Source: an uncultured Bacilli bacterium
GTDB lineage: Bacteria > Bacillota_I > Bacilli_A > RF39 > UBA660
DNA length: 15,735 bases
Reading direction: 5' to 3'
Assembly (NCBI GenBank): GCA_947632355.1
Contig: CANROY010000026.1
Coordinates: 1-15,735 of the forward strand
The translations under genes and the position numbers were made by a program. Under the pieces are notes generated by a model. It ran no database searches. It was not told the DNA's origin and saw only the letters and a list, made by a program, of their open reading frames with translations. Below, one piece after another: positions 1 to 7,827 of this stretch (the stretch's first letter is position 1; the number at the start of each line of letters is the position of its first letter).

Positions 1-13
1 ACTTTCTTGGGGT

Positions 14-35
14 AAGGGGAAGTCTGCCCTTTTTT
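14..35 (+). terminator. Probable intrinsic terminator of a + strand gene left of the window
   Basis: AAGGG (14-18) pairs with CCCTT (27-31) around an 8-nt loop, and a run of six T (30-35) follows. The stem is only 5 bp. It points rightward and would end a gene lying left of the window and convergent with recR. The upstream gene is cut off, so this is tentative. Confidence 0.45.
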
Positions 36-107
36 ACTATTTTTTATAAAATAAATTTTGTTTTTCTTTTCAGACTATCACCTATTTAACTATATGGGAC
101 AAACTCT

Positions 108-716
108 CTATTTATTATCAGAAATTTGTTTTCGATCCTCTATGGCTTTATCCAAAGTAATCGTATCCATATAATCGATATCGGCACCCATAGGAATACC
201 ATAGGATAATCTTGAAATAATAACATTCTTGTCTTCCAATATTTTTTTTATGAATAAAGTTGTTGTTTCTCCTTCAATATTTGATTTTAAAGCTAGAATT
301 AATTCTGGATTTTCTAATTTTTCTACTCGACTTAGTAAACTGGGTAAATTAATATCTTCATAGCCAATTCCTTCTGTTGGAGAAATTAACCCTCCTAAAA
401 CGTGATAAACGCCTTTAAAATTACCAGCCTTTTCAAAAGAAAAAACGCTTTTATAATCTTCTAAAACACAAATAATATTTTTATTTCTAGTCTCGCTACT
501 ACAAATATCACAAATTTCTTTATCAGTGATATGACCACAAATGGAACAAGGTCCTAATGTGTTTTTTGCATCTACTAAGTCTTTACTTACATTTTCAATT
601 TCATCTTTTGGTAAATCCAAAGTAGCCAAGGCCATTCTTTCAGCACTTTTTTCTCCAATACCTGGTAACTTTTTATAAAACTCTATGATTGTTTCTAATT
701 TTTTTGGATAAATCAT
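108..716 (-). CDS. recR: Recombination mediator protein RecR
   Basis: RecR acts with RecF and RecO to load RecA on gapped single-stranded DNA in the cytoplasm. The 202-residue product has the full family layout: an N-terminal helix-hairpin-helix with KLPGIGEKSA at residues 16-25, a four-cysteine zinc finger (C57, C60, C69, C72), and a Toprim domain from about residue 80 to 176 with NIEGE at 146-150. The reading frame can open at a GTG at 731, but that GTG lies in the AGGTGG Shine-Dalgarno sequence. The ATG at 716 gives the usual RecR beginning (MIYP, then KL), so I chose it. It starts one base after the ybaB stop codon (TAAAATG), which implies translational coupling. It is the last gene of the tadA-dnaX-ybaB-recR unit. 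Length matches the family (about 198-200). Confidence 0.97.
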   Translation of the reverse strand: MIYPKKLETIIEFYKKLPGIGEKSAERMALATLDLPKDEIENVSKDLVDAKNTLGPCSICGHITDKEICDICSSETRNKNIICVLEDYKSVFSFEKAGNFKGVYHVLGGLISPTEGIGYEDINLPSLLSRVEKLENPELILALKSNIEGETTTLFIKKILEDKNVIISRLSYGIPMGADIDYMDTITLDKAIEDRKQISDNK

Positions 717-717
717 T

Positions 718-1008
718 TTAGAAAAGTCCACCTAAACTACCAAGAGCACCCATTTTTGCTTCTATTTCTTTATCAACTTTACTTGTTGCATCTTTAGAAG
801 CCAAAACAATCATATCTTCTAATATTTCTAAATCTTCTAAATCAATACCTTCTTTAATTTTAATAGAAACCATTTCTTTTTTACCATTTAAAACAACTTC
901 TACTAATTCAGATGTTCCTGTAAAAAGCGTATTATCAATTTCTTCTTTCTTTTTTTGCATATCTCTTTGCATTTTTTGGGCTTGGGCCATTAAATTTTGC
1001 ATATTCAT
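718..1008 (-). CDS. ybaB: YbaB/EbfC family nucleoid-associated protein
   Basis: A 96-residue protein of the YbaB/EbfC family, small dimeric DNA-binding proteins almost always encoded between dnaX and recR. The N-terminal helix is rich in Met, Gln and Lys (MNMQNLMAQAQKMQ), and the middle carries VLNGKKEMVSIKI, as usual in the family. The tail ends GALGSLGGLF, a typical glycine-rich end. AAGGA lies 6 nt before the ATG. It starts about 19 bp after the dnaX stop and ends just before the recR ATG, so all three are probably co-translated from one mRNA. Its exact role, nucleoid organisation or a link to RecR-dependent repair, is known only loosely for the family. Confidence 0.95.
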   Translation of the reverse strand: MNMQNLMAQAQKMQRDMQKKKEEIDNTLFTGTSELVEVVLNGKKEMVSIKIKEGIDLEDLEILEDMIVLASKDATSKVDKEIEAKMGALGSLGGLF

Positions 1009-1027
1009 ATTTATTCCTTCTTTCTAT

Positions 1028-2698
1028 CTATTTAATTTCTACTTTTTCTTTATCAAAAATAGAAATTACTTCCTCCAAATTTTCTTTTGCTTCCTGTTTA
1101 TCATCTTGTACTACGGGTTTTAGGGGTTCTTCTAAATAATGATAAACATATTTTTCTTTTAATTTTTTAACATAATCCTTTTTATATTCTTCCCATTCTT
1201 CTGTAGTTAGAGCAATAAAATGAATTTCTTCTCCAACAATATCTTTGTATTGCTTTTCTATTTCTTCTAAATGTGTATTAAATAGTTCAACAATACTTTC
1301 TTGTATATCTGTAATAATATGAATTTCATTCGAAGCAAGAACTGTATTTGTATCAATAATAATCGATTCAATTTCTTTATCAATACTACTATTTTCTTTA
1401 ATACTTTGCCATTTTTCCTTACTTTTTAATAAGATAGATTTATCTGCTTTAGCAAAGCAATTATTGATTCGTACCTTTTTTAATTGTTCAATATATTCGT
1501 TTGTTAAATCTTTTTCTTCTTTAACTTCCGTTGTTTTTTCTTCTTTTTTTTCTGGTATAACATCTTCAGTTATTTGCTCTTTTGCCTCTTCTTGGTCAAT
1601 TGTTTTTTCTTCTTTTATAGGAGATTTGTCTTCTAATATAGTTTCTTTTTCTTTATTCGTTGGTTGGACTTCTTTTACTTCCATATTTTTTATTAAAACT
1701 AAGAATATCAATAAAAAAGGGTCTACATTGATATTAATTTTATTGATAATATCATTAAATTCAAAGATTGTATCTTTTATTTTTAAATACATTTCATTAT
1801 TACCATTCATCTTAAAGTGAATAGATTCTTGAAAAAATTGATCTACTAATTTTTTTAAGAAAACTTTATAATCAATAGACATTTTTTCAATATTATCAAA
1901 GATATTCTTTATTTCATCATATTGATTTTCAATATAAGCATTCACAATATTCTTAATTTGAGCCATTGAAACAGAACCGTAATTATTTAAAACCGTATCT
2001 AAATCAATATGTTCATTACTTGTGCATAACTGATTTAATATACTTAAAGCATCACGGCACCCACCATCTGCTAAATAAGCAATTTCTTCTAATGCCTCAT
2101 CCGTTATTTCAATATTTTCCTTAGTAGCAATGTTTTTTAAATGTTCTTTTAATTCTTCGTTTGTTAATTTTTTAAAGTCATAACGTTGGCAACGAGAAAG
2201 TATAGTAATTGGTACTTTTTCAATATCCGTTGTAGCAAAGATAAACACAATATGACTTGGAGGTTCTTCCAATGTTAATAACAAAGCATTAAAGGCTGAA
2301 TCGGATAATTCGTGAACTTCATCAATAATATAAATTTTATATTTACTATAGGTTGGAGCAATTTTTACATTGTTGATAATTTCACGAATACTATCTACCC
2401 CATTGTTTGAAGCCGCATCTATTTCTATAATATCTGCATTATTACTATTGTTTATACAACTTGAACAAGTTCCACATGGAACACCATTTTTAGGATTTTC
2501 ACAGTTAATTGTTCTAGCAAATATTTTTGCCGTACTTGTTTTTCCTGTTCCTCTAGGACCTGTAAAAATATAAGCATGGGATATTTTGTTATTTTCTACT
2601 GCATTTTTAAGCATTGCAATAGAATATTTTTGGCCAACGATTTCATCAAAAGTTGTTGGTCGATATTTTCTATATAGTACTTTATAATCGTTTGTCAT
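1028..2698 (-). CDS. dnaX: DNA polymerase III subunits gamma/tau (clamp loader)
   Basis: The motor and organiser of the clamp loader, which opens the DnaN clamp around DNA. The 556-residue product shows Walker A GPRGTGKT (47-54), zinc-binding cysteines C66, C75, C78 and C81, Walker B IIDEVH (124-129), sensor 1 ATT (155-157) and SRC (168-170) carrying the arginine finger. The AAA+ and collar domains end near residue 336. A glutamate- and lysine-rich linker (about 340-410) and a C-terminal tau-like domain follow. An upstream in-frame ATG at 2731 exists, but GAGGAG sits 7 nt before the ATG at 2698, and the protein then begins MTNDYKVLYRKYRP, as usual for DnaX. The upstream residues would also overlap the promoter. 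A run of eight A in the linker could allow frameshifting (see findings). Confidence 0.97.
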   Translation of the reverse strand: MTNDYKVLYRKYRPTTFDEIVGQKYSIAMLKNAVENNKISHAYIFTGPRGTGKTSTAKIFARTINCENPKNGVPCGTCSSCINNSNNADIIEIDAASNNGVDSIREIINNVKIAPTYSKYKIYIIDEVHELSDSAFNALLLTLEEPPSHIVFIFATTDIEKVPITILSRCQRYDFKKLTNEELKEHLKNIATKENIEITDEALEEIAYLADGGCRDALSILNQLCTSNEHIDLDTVLNNYGSVSMAQIKNIVNAYIENQYDEIKNIFDNIEKMSIDYKVFLKKLVDQFFQESIHFKMNGNNEMYLKIKDTIFEFNDIINKININVDPFLLIFLVLIKNMEVKEVQPTNKEKETILEDKSPIKEEKTIDQEEAKEQITEDVIPEKKEEKTTEVKEEKDLTNEYIEQLKKVRINNCFAKADKSILLKSKEKWQSIKENSSIDKEIESIIIDTNTVLASNEIHIITDIQESIVELFNTHLEEIEKQYKDIVGEEIHFIALTTEEWEEYKKDYVKKLKEKYVYHYLEEPLKPVVQDDKQEAKENLEEVISIFDKEKVEIK

Positions 2699-2719
2699 AA
2701 GTATTCTCCTCACTCTTTC

Positions 2720-2728
2720 ATTATAGCA
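2720..2728 (-). promoter_or_regulatory. Candidate extended -10 promoter for dnaX-ybaB-recR
   Basis: In the short gap after tadA the minus strand carries TGCTATAAT, a perfect extended -10 (TGnTATAAT), with TATAAT at 2725-2720. No good -35 hexamer is visible, as is common for extended -10 promoters. A transcript would begin near 2713, with a 15-nt leader containing the dnaX Shine-Dalgarno. It would supplement readthrough from ffs and tadA. Confidence 0.5.
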
Positions 2729-2742
2729 CAAAAGAGCAATAC

Positions 2743-3162
2743 TTAACGCATATTTTGAAAGAAATTTGTTAATAATTGTTGATAAGTTTCCGTTTCTTTT
2801 ATATGATTTAATTTTGTTACATTTGTCTTGGTAAAATCACGTTTATTTTCCAATCTATCAAGTAAATAATAGACATTTTTTATATGACTTTGCTTAATAA
2901 TTTCCATACACATATTACAAGGTTTTAATGTAACATATAAAGTACAATCTGTTAAATTCCATCTTTTTAATTTTCGTGCACCCTGTTTAATTGCTAAGAT
3001 TTCAGCGTGTGCTGTTATGTCATTCTTTTTTTCTTTTTGATTATAAGACTTAGCAATTATTTTATCGTTATGAATGAGAATTGCAGCAACAGGAATTTCA
3101 CCTTTTTTATAAGATTTATTTGATAATTTTAAAAGTTTACTTATTATTTGTTCTTCTTTCAT
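2743..3162 (-). CDS. tadA: tRNA-specific adenosine deaminase TadA
   Basis: TadA deaminates A34 to inosine in the tRNA-Arg(ACG) wobble position. The 139-residue product has the zinc deaminase motifs: HAE with zinc ligand H52 and proton-shuttling E54, and PCNMC with ligands C82 and C85. ITAHAEILAIKQGA (49-62) is typical of TadA. The second motif is diverged: TLKPCNMC, where most TadA have LEPC followed by a small residue. A GTG at 3171 opens the frame, but it is part of the AGGTGAG Shine-Dalgarno 6 nt before the ATG at 3162, so I take the ATG. It begins just after the SRP RNA terminator and ends 44 bp before dnaX. A related cytidine or guanine deaminase is possible, but both the sequence and the position next to dnaX favour TadA. 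Confidence 0.88.
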   Translation of the reverse strand: MKEEQIISKLLKLSNKSYKKGEIPVAAILIHNDKIIAKSYNQKEKKNDITAHAEILAIKQGARKLKRWNLTDCTLYVTLKPCNMCMEIIKQSHIKNVYYLLDRLENKRDFTKTNVTKLNHIKETETYQQLLTNFFQNMR

Positions 3163-3180
3163 ACGACTCACCTAAAATAA

Positions 3181-3255
3181 AAAAGTGCACACGAATAGAG
3201 ACTGATGTGGCTGCTATCTTCCGATTCTGACCAGTTTACAATATATTCGTTGCAC
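3181..3255 (-). ncRNA. ffs: Small bacterial signal recognition particle RNA (4.5S type)
   Basis: The RNA partner of Ffh, which targets nascent membrane proteins. The minus strand holds the universal domain IV signature: GGTCAG (3232-3227), tetraloop GGAA (3222-3219) and AGCAGCC (3215-3209). The ends form a long stem: GTGCA with TGCAC and ACGAATA with TATTCGT, with one bulged G. The stem is followed directly by T6 (3184-3179), so the RNA terminates itself. The mature RNA is about 71-75 nt, from 3255 to about 3181-3185. This is much shorter than the 271-nt Bacillus scRNA and lacks the Alu domain, as in Mollicutes and related lineages. Here the gene lies upstream of tadA, whereas in B. subtilis scr is between tadA and dnaX. 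Confidence 0.95.
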
Positions 3256-3261
3256 AAATAG

Positions 3262-3290
3262 ATAATAACAAAAATAAATTTAAAATACAA
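3262..3290 (-). promoter_or_regulatory. ffs promoter
   Basis: TTGTAT (-35, 3290-3285) and TATTAT (-10, 3267-3262) are separated by exactly 17 bp. The first base of the SRP RNA stem (G at 3255) lies 7 nt after the -10. Readthrough past the ffs terminator could also supply tadA and the genes after it. The -35 is one base from a parS site. Confidence 0.85.
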
Positions 3291-3291
3291 T

Positions 3292-3307
3292 AGTTTCACG
3301 TGAAACA
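3292..3307. promoter_or_regulatory. parS centromere site 1
   Basis: On the minus strand this reads TGTTTCACGTGAAACT, matching 15 of 16 positions of the Spo0J/ParB consensus TGTTNCACGTGAAACA. The 14-bp core (3293-3306) is a perfect palindrome around CACGTG. ParB binds such sites near oriC, spreads, and loads SMC. It lies about 9 kb from the origin, in the ffs-gyrA gap. Confidence 0.92.
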
Positions 3308-3325
3308 TTACACTTTTTAGACAAA

Positions 3326-3347
3326 GAAAAAAGTTCCACGTGGAACA
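3326..3347 (-). terminator. Candidate gyrA intrinsic terminator formed by parS site 2
   Basis: In gyrA mRNA, GUUCC and GGAAC from the parS palindrome can form a 5-bp stem around ACGU. On the minus strand it is followed immediately by TTTTTTC (3332-3326). It starts right after the gyrA stop codon. The stem is short, so termination strength is uncertain. Confidence 0.5.
3332..3347. promoter_or_regulatory. parS centromere site 2
   Basis: On the minus strand this reads TGTTCCACGTGGAACT, with mismatches to the ParB consensus only at positions 12 and 16. The inner 14 bp (3333-3346) form a perfect palindrome. It is 40 bp centre to centre from site 1, close to four helical turns, and directly touches the gyrA stop codon. 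Confidence 0.85.
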
Positions 3348-5888
3348 TTAATTATCTTTTGAACTTTCCTCTACTTCTTCAACAACTTCTATTTCTACTT
3401 CAGAATCAGTGTTTTCTATATTAGGTGTAGAAACTGGTTGTTCTTCATTATTTTCTTCATTTGTCTCTACAACTTCCGGTGTTTTTTCAACTAAACTAAT
3501 ATTAGAAACTTCTTGACCATCTTTCAAGTTAATAACTCTTACACCTTGTGTTACACGACCTAAAGTATTAATTTGTTCAAGAGGTACACGGATAACCATA
3601 CCTGTATTGGTAATAATAATTAAATCGCTATTTTCTTCTACTAATCGGAAGGCAGCCATTGGTCCATTCTTTTCTGTAATATTTAAAGCTTTAACTCCCT
3701 TGCTTCCTCTTCTCGTTTGACGATAATCACGAATGATAGATTGTTTTCCATAACCTTTCTTCGTAACAATAATTAAACTGTCGTCTTCATTAGCGATTTC
3801 TGCACCAATACATTCTCCACCATCTAGGTTAATTCCTCGAACACCACTAGCTGTTCTACCCATAATACGGATTTCATTTTCATCAAATTTAACCATACGA
3901 CCATTGTCAGAACCAAGTAAAATCATATCACTACCCGTTGTTTTCTTAACAGAAATTAATTCATCCGTTGGTTTCAAACTAATAGAAATTTTACCATTGG
4001 TACGAATATTTTCAAATTCACTAATATTCGTTCTTTTTACAATACCGTGTTTAGTAGCAAATAGTAAATATTTAGCAACATCATCACGTTTAATACTCAA
4101 AATAGAGTTAATCTTTTCATCTTTTTCTATTTGTAATAAGTTGATAATTGGTAATCCTTTTGATTGTCTACCAAATTCAGGTATTTCATAACCTTTTAAT
4201 CGATAAACCTTACCTTTATTTGTGAAGAATAGAACATAATCGTGTGTGCATAAGTTTACTAAATGTTCAACAAAATCTTCTTCATTCGTATTCATACCCT
4301 TAATACCTACTCCACCACGGTTTTGTAATTTAAACGTATCAGAAGTTGTTCTCTTAATATAACCATTGTGTGTAAGGGCTATAATGATATCTTCCTCAGG
4401 TATTAAAGATTCATCTTCAATATATTCAATAGCTGACATATCAATATTTGTTCTTCTTTCATCAGCATATTTATTCTTAATTTCAAGTAATTCTTCTCTA
4501 ATAATTGCAAGAACTTTTTCTTCACTTGCTAAAATACTACGATATTCTTCAATAGCCTTCAATAATTCAGCAAGTTCTGCTTCAATTTTTTCTCTTTCTA
4601 AGCCTGTTAAACGACGTAATCTCATATCCAAAATGGCTTGAGCTTGTACTTCATCCAAATTGAATTTAGACATTAATTGTTCTTTAGCAATTACATCTGT
4701 TTCACTTTCACGAATTGTTTTAATAACTGCATCTAAATTATCTAGAGCAATTTTTAAACCTTCTAAAATATGGACTCTTTCTTCTGCTTTAGCTAAATCA
4801 AATTGGGTTCTTCGAATAATAATTTCTTTTTGGTAATCAATATATTTAGAAATAATATCCTTAAGACCTAATACTTTTGGAGCTCCTTGGTCAATCATTA
4901 ATAAATTAATACCATAAGTTGTTTGTAATTGTGTATATTTATATAAATTATTTAAAATGACATTCGCATTAGCATCTCTTTTTAAATAAATGACAACACG
5001 AACTGGATTTTCTAAGTTAGATTCTTCGTGTAATTCACTAATTCCATCAATGATTTTATCACGAACAAGTTCTCCAATACGAGATTGGAATTCTGCTTTA
5101 TTTACTTGATAAGGAAGTTCCGTAACCACAATTCTAGTTTTACCATTTACTTCTTCAATATCAGCTTTACCACGAATAGTAATAGTTCCTCTACCTGTTT
5201 CATAAGCTTTTTTAATACCACTATTACCTAAAATAGAAGCCCCTGTTGGAAAATCAGGTCCCTTAACATATTGCATTAATCCATCGGTATCAATATCCGG
5301 ATTATCGATATAAGCAACACAACCATCAATAACTTCTCCTAAGTTATGAGGTGGAATATTGGTTGCCATACCAACTGCAATACCCATTGTTCCATTTACT
5401 AAGATATTTGGAAAACGACTTGGTAATATTTTAGGTTCTGACTCTGTTTCATCAAAGTTTGGTACAAAATCAACAGTATTTTTGTTTAAATCTCGAACCA
5501 TTTCCAAAGATAACTTAGATAAACGAGCTTCGGTGTAACGCATTGCTGCTGCACCATCACCATCCATATTACCAAAGTTTCCGTGGCCATCGACTAAGAC
5601 ATGACGGAAACTAAATGGTTGAGCCATTCTTACCATGGCTTCATAAATAGAAGAATCACCGTGTGGATGATATTTACCCATAACATCCCCAACAATTCTT
5701 GCACTTTTACGGTGAGGCTTGTCAGGTGTATATCCAGATTCATACATAGAATATAAAATACGACGATGTACAGGTTTTAAACCATCTCTTAAATCCGGTA
5801 ATGCACGAGCAACAATAACACTCATTGCATAACGACCAAAAGAATCTTTAACTTCTTCAACTATGTTATTTTCAATTATTTTATCCAT
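3348..5888 (-). CDS. gyrA: DNA gyrase subunit A
   Basis: The breakage-reunion subunit of gyrase, forming an A2B2 complex that introduces negative supercoils. The 846-residue protein carries the catalytic tyrosine Y118 in AAMRYTEARL (113-122). The quinolone-determining region reads HPHGDSSIYE, with S79 and E83 at the main resistance positions, which looks drug-sensitive. The winged-helix, tower and coiled-coil parts are followed by a beta-pinwheel C-terminal domain from about 490. Its GyrA box is NRGGVG near 520, less basic than QRRGGKG. The last about 45 residues (from about 800) form a glutamate-rich tail, an acidic extension of the kind that modulates E. coli GyrA. GGAGG precedes the ATG, and the gene follows gyrB by 12 bp, so the two are co-transcribed. 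Topoisomerase IV ParC is excluded by the full pinwheel and the recF-gyrB context. Confidence 0.98.
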   Translation of the reverse strand: MDKIIENNIVEEVKDSFGRYAMSVIVARALPDLRDGLKPVHRRILYSMYESGYTPDKPHRKSARIVGDVMGKYHPHGDSSIYEAMVRMAQPFSFRHVLVDGHGNFGNMDGDGAAAMRYTEARLSKLSLEMVRDLNKNTVDFVPNFDETESEPKILPSRFPNILVNGTMGIAVGMATNIPPHNLGEVIDGCVAYIDNPDIDTDGLMQYVKGPDFPTGASILGNSGIKKAYETGRGTITIRGKADIEEVNGKTRIVVTELPYQVNKAEFQSRIGELVRDKIIDGISELHEESNLENPVRVVIYLKRDANANVILNNLYKYTQLQTTYGINLLMIDQGAPKVLGLKDIISKYIDYQKEIIIRRTQFDLAKAEERVHILEGLKIALDNLDAVIKTIRESETDVIAKEQLMSKFNLDEVQAQAILDMRLRRLTGLEREKIEAELAELLKAIEEYRSILASEEKVLAIIREELLEIKNKYADERRTNIDMSAIEYIEDESLIPEEDIIIALTHNGYIKRTTSDTFKLQNRGGVGIKGMNTNEEDFVEHLVNLCTHDYVLFFTNKGKVYRLKGYEIPEFGRQSKGLPIINLLQIEKDEKINSILSIKRDDVAKYLLFATKHGIVKRTNISEFENIRTNGKISISLKPTDELISVKKTTGSDMILLGSDNGRMVKFDENEIRIMGRTASGVRGINLDGGECIGAEIANEDDSLIIVTKKGYGKQSIIRDYRQTRRGSKGVKALNITEKNGPMAAFRLVEENSDLIIITNTGMVIRVPLEQINTLGRVTQGVRVINLKDGQEVSNISLVEKTPEVVETNEENNEEQPVSTPNIENTDSEVEIEVVEEVEESSKDN

Positions 5889-5900
5889 ACCTTACACCTC

Positions 5901-7823
5901 CTAAACATCCAAATCATCAAATTCGCTACCGTGTTCTTCAATATATTTTTTACGTGGAGCAACATCATCACCCATTAAATCGGTAAATATTTGGTCAGCA
6001 AGCATAGCATCATCAACGGTAATTTTTCTTAAAACACGATTTTCAATGTGCATAGTTGTATCACGTAAGTCTTCTGCATCCATTTCTCCTAAACCTTTGA
6101 AACGATTGACAACTGGTTTAGCAGTAGCAGGAAGGGTTGCACGGTATTCAGCAAGTTCTTCATCTGTTTGAACATATTTTATATTTTTTCCATAAACAAC
6201 CTTATATAGTGGAGGTTGTGCTGCATAAACGTAACCACCTTCAACAATTGGTCTAAAGAAACGATAGAACAATGTTAATAACAAAATACGAATATGGTCT
6301 CCATCGACATCGGCATCGGTCATTATAATGATTTTATGATACCTTAATTTTTCAATATCAAATTCATCACCAATACCAGTACCAAAAGCCGTAATCATTG
6401 TTCGTATTTCTTCATTACTTAAGGCTCTATCTAGTCTTGCTTTTTCAACATTTAAAATCTTACCACGTAAAGGAAGGATTGCTTGAGTTGCAGGAATACG
6501 AGCACTTTTAGCAGACCCTCCTGCACTATCTCCCTCGACAATAAAGATTTCAGAAATACTTGCATCCTTACTTGTACAATCTGCAAGTTTACCTAAAGTA
6601 TTGATTGTATCTAATGCTGATTTTCTTCTTGTAAGTTCTCTTGCTTTTTTTGCAGCAAGTCTTGCTCTTGCAGCCGTTGATGCTTTATCAATAATAACTT
6701 TAGCTTCCTCTGGATTTTCCATTAAGAAACGTTCAAATCCTTCACTAAAAACATCATCGGCTATTTTTCTTACCTCAGCATTTCCAAGTTTTGTTTTCGT
6801 TTGTCCTTCAAATTGAGGATTTGGATGCTTACAAGAAATAATCATTGTAAGTCCTTCACGAACATCTTCACCTGTTAATGCTTCATCATTCTCTTTTAAA
6901 ATTTTGGCATTTTTCGCATAATTGTTAATAATTCTTGTTAAGGCTCTTTTAACACCATCTTCGTGTGTTCCACCTTCATACGTATTAATGTTGTTGGTAA
7001 AAGAATAAACACTCGCATTATAAGAATCGTTATATTGCATAGCCACTTCTACTTCTATGCCATCTTCTACACCTTCTACATAAATAACTTCATCGTGCAA
7101 TGGTTCTTTATTTTTATTAAGCATTTTAACATATTCAATAATACCACCATTGTATAAGAATTCATCTTTCTTCTCTTCTTCACGTTCATCACGTAATAGA
7201 ATTCTTATTCCTTTATTTAAAAAAGCAAGTTCTTGTAAACGTTTTGCTAACGTATCATAGTTATAAATGGTCGTTTCCGTAAAAATTTCAGGGTCTGCTT
7301 TAAATCTTACTGTAGTTCCAGTTCTATTTTCTTCACAAGTTCCAATTTCTTTTAAATCTTCAACAGGATGTCCACCATTTTCAAATTTTTGATAATAAAT
7401 TTTACTATCGTGATAAACGGTAACTTCAAGCCAAGTAGATAGAGCATTAACAACACTAGCACCTACACCATGTAATCCTCCACTTACTTTGTAGCCACCG
7501 CCACCAAATTTACCACCGGCGTGTAAAACAGTAAAAATGGTTTCAATTGTGGATAACCCAGTCTTTTTGTTAATACCTGTTGGCATTCCACGTCCATCAT
7601 CCTTAACCGTAATGATATTTCCTTTTTCAACAATAACTTCAATATCATCACAATAACCTGCTAATGCTTCATCGATGGCATTATCTACAATTTCCCAAAC
7701 CAAATGGTGTAACCCTTTTTCACTGGTCGTACCAATATACATACCAGGTCTTTTACGAACAGCCTCTAAGCCTTCCAAAACTTGAATATCATCATCATTA
7801 TAATGTGTTACTTTTTCATCCAT
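5901..7823 (-). CDS. gyrB: DNA gyrase subunit B
   Basis: The ATPase subunit of gyrase. The 640-residue product has the GHKL ATP-binding motifs EIVDNAIDEAL near 45-55, DDGRGMP near 75-82, and GLHGVGASVVNAL near 117-129. The transducer domain follows. The Toprim domain has EGDSAGG from about 428 and DADVDGDH from about 501, which bind Mg2+ for cleavage. The C-terminal part has RFKGLGEMDAEDL and ends ... EHGSEFDDLDV. Length equals the short gyrases of Gram-positive bacteria. AAAGGAGG lies inside the last codons of recF, and the start is only 4 bp after the recF stop, so translation of the two is likely coupled. It is followed by gyrA 12 bp later. Confidence 0.98.
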   Translation of the reverse strand: MDEKVTHYNDDDIQVLEGLEAVRKRPGMYIGTTSEKGLHHLVWEIVDNAIDEALAGYCDDIEVIVEKGNIITVKDDGRGMPTGINKKTGLSTIETIFTVLHAGGKFGGGGYKVSGGLHGVGASVVNALSTWLEVTVYHDSKIYYQKFENGGHPVEDLKEIGTCEENRTGTTVRFKADPEIFTETTIYNYDTLAKRLQELAFLNKGIRILLRDEREEEKKDEFLYNGGIIEYVKMLNKNKEPLHDEVIYVEGVEDGIEVEVAMQYNDSYNASVYSFTNNINTYEGGTHEDGVKRALTRIINNYAKNAKILKENDEALTGEDVREGLTMIISCKHPNPQFEGQTKTKLGNAEVRKIADDVFSEGFERFLMENPEEAKVIIDKASTAARARLAAKKARELTRRKSALDTINTLGKLADCTSKDASISEIFIVEGDSAGGSAKSARIPATQAILPLRGKILNVEKARLDRALSNEEIRTMITAFGTGIGDEFDIEKLRYHKIIIMTDADVDGDHIRILLLTLFYRFFRPIVEGGYVYAAQPPLYKVVYGKNIKYVQTDEELAEYRATLPATAKPVVNRFKGLGEMDAEDLRDTTMHIENRVLRKITVDDAMLADQIFTDLMGDDVAPRKKYIEEHGSEFDDLDV

Positions 7824-7827
7824 TTCT

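Noticed and set aside
21..76. Inverted repeat AGTCTG (21-26) and CAGACT (71-76) downstream of recR
   Set aside because: Only 6 bp separated by 44 bp and with no suitable T-run for recR; probably chance.
717..731. GTG start of recR at 731
   Set aside because: It lies in the AGGTGG sequence that precedes the ATG at 716, and RecR proteins begin at that ATG.
2699..2731. Start of dnaX at 2731
   Set aside because: The extra 11 residues overlap an extended -10 and the ribosome binding site, and DnaX proteins normally begin close to the YRKYRP motif.
3163..3171. GTG start of tadA at 3171
   Set aside because: The GTG is part of the AGGTGAG ribosome binding site of the ATG at 3162.
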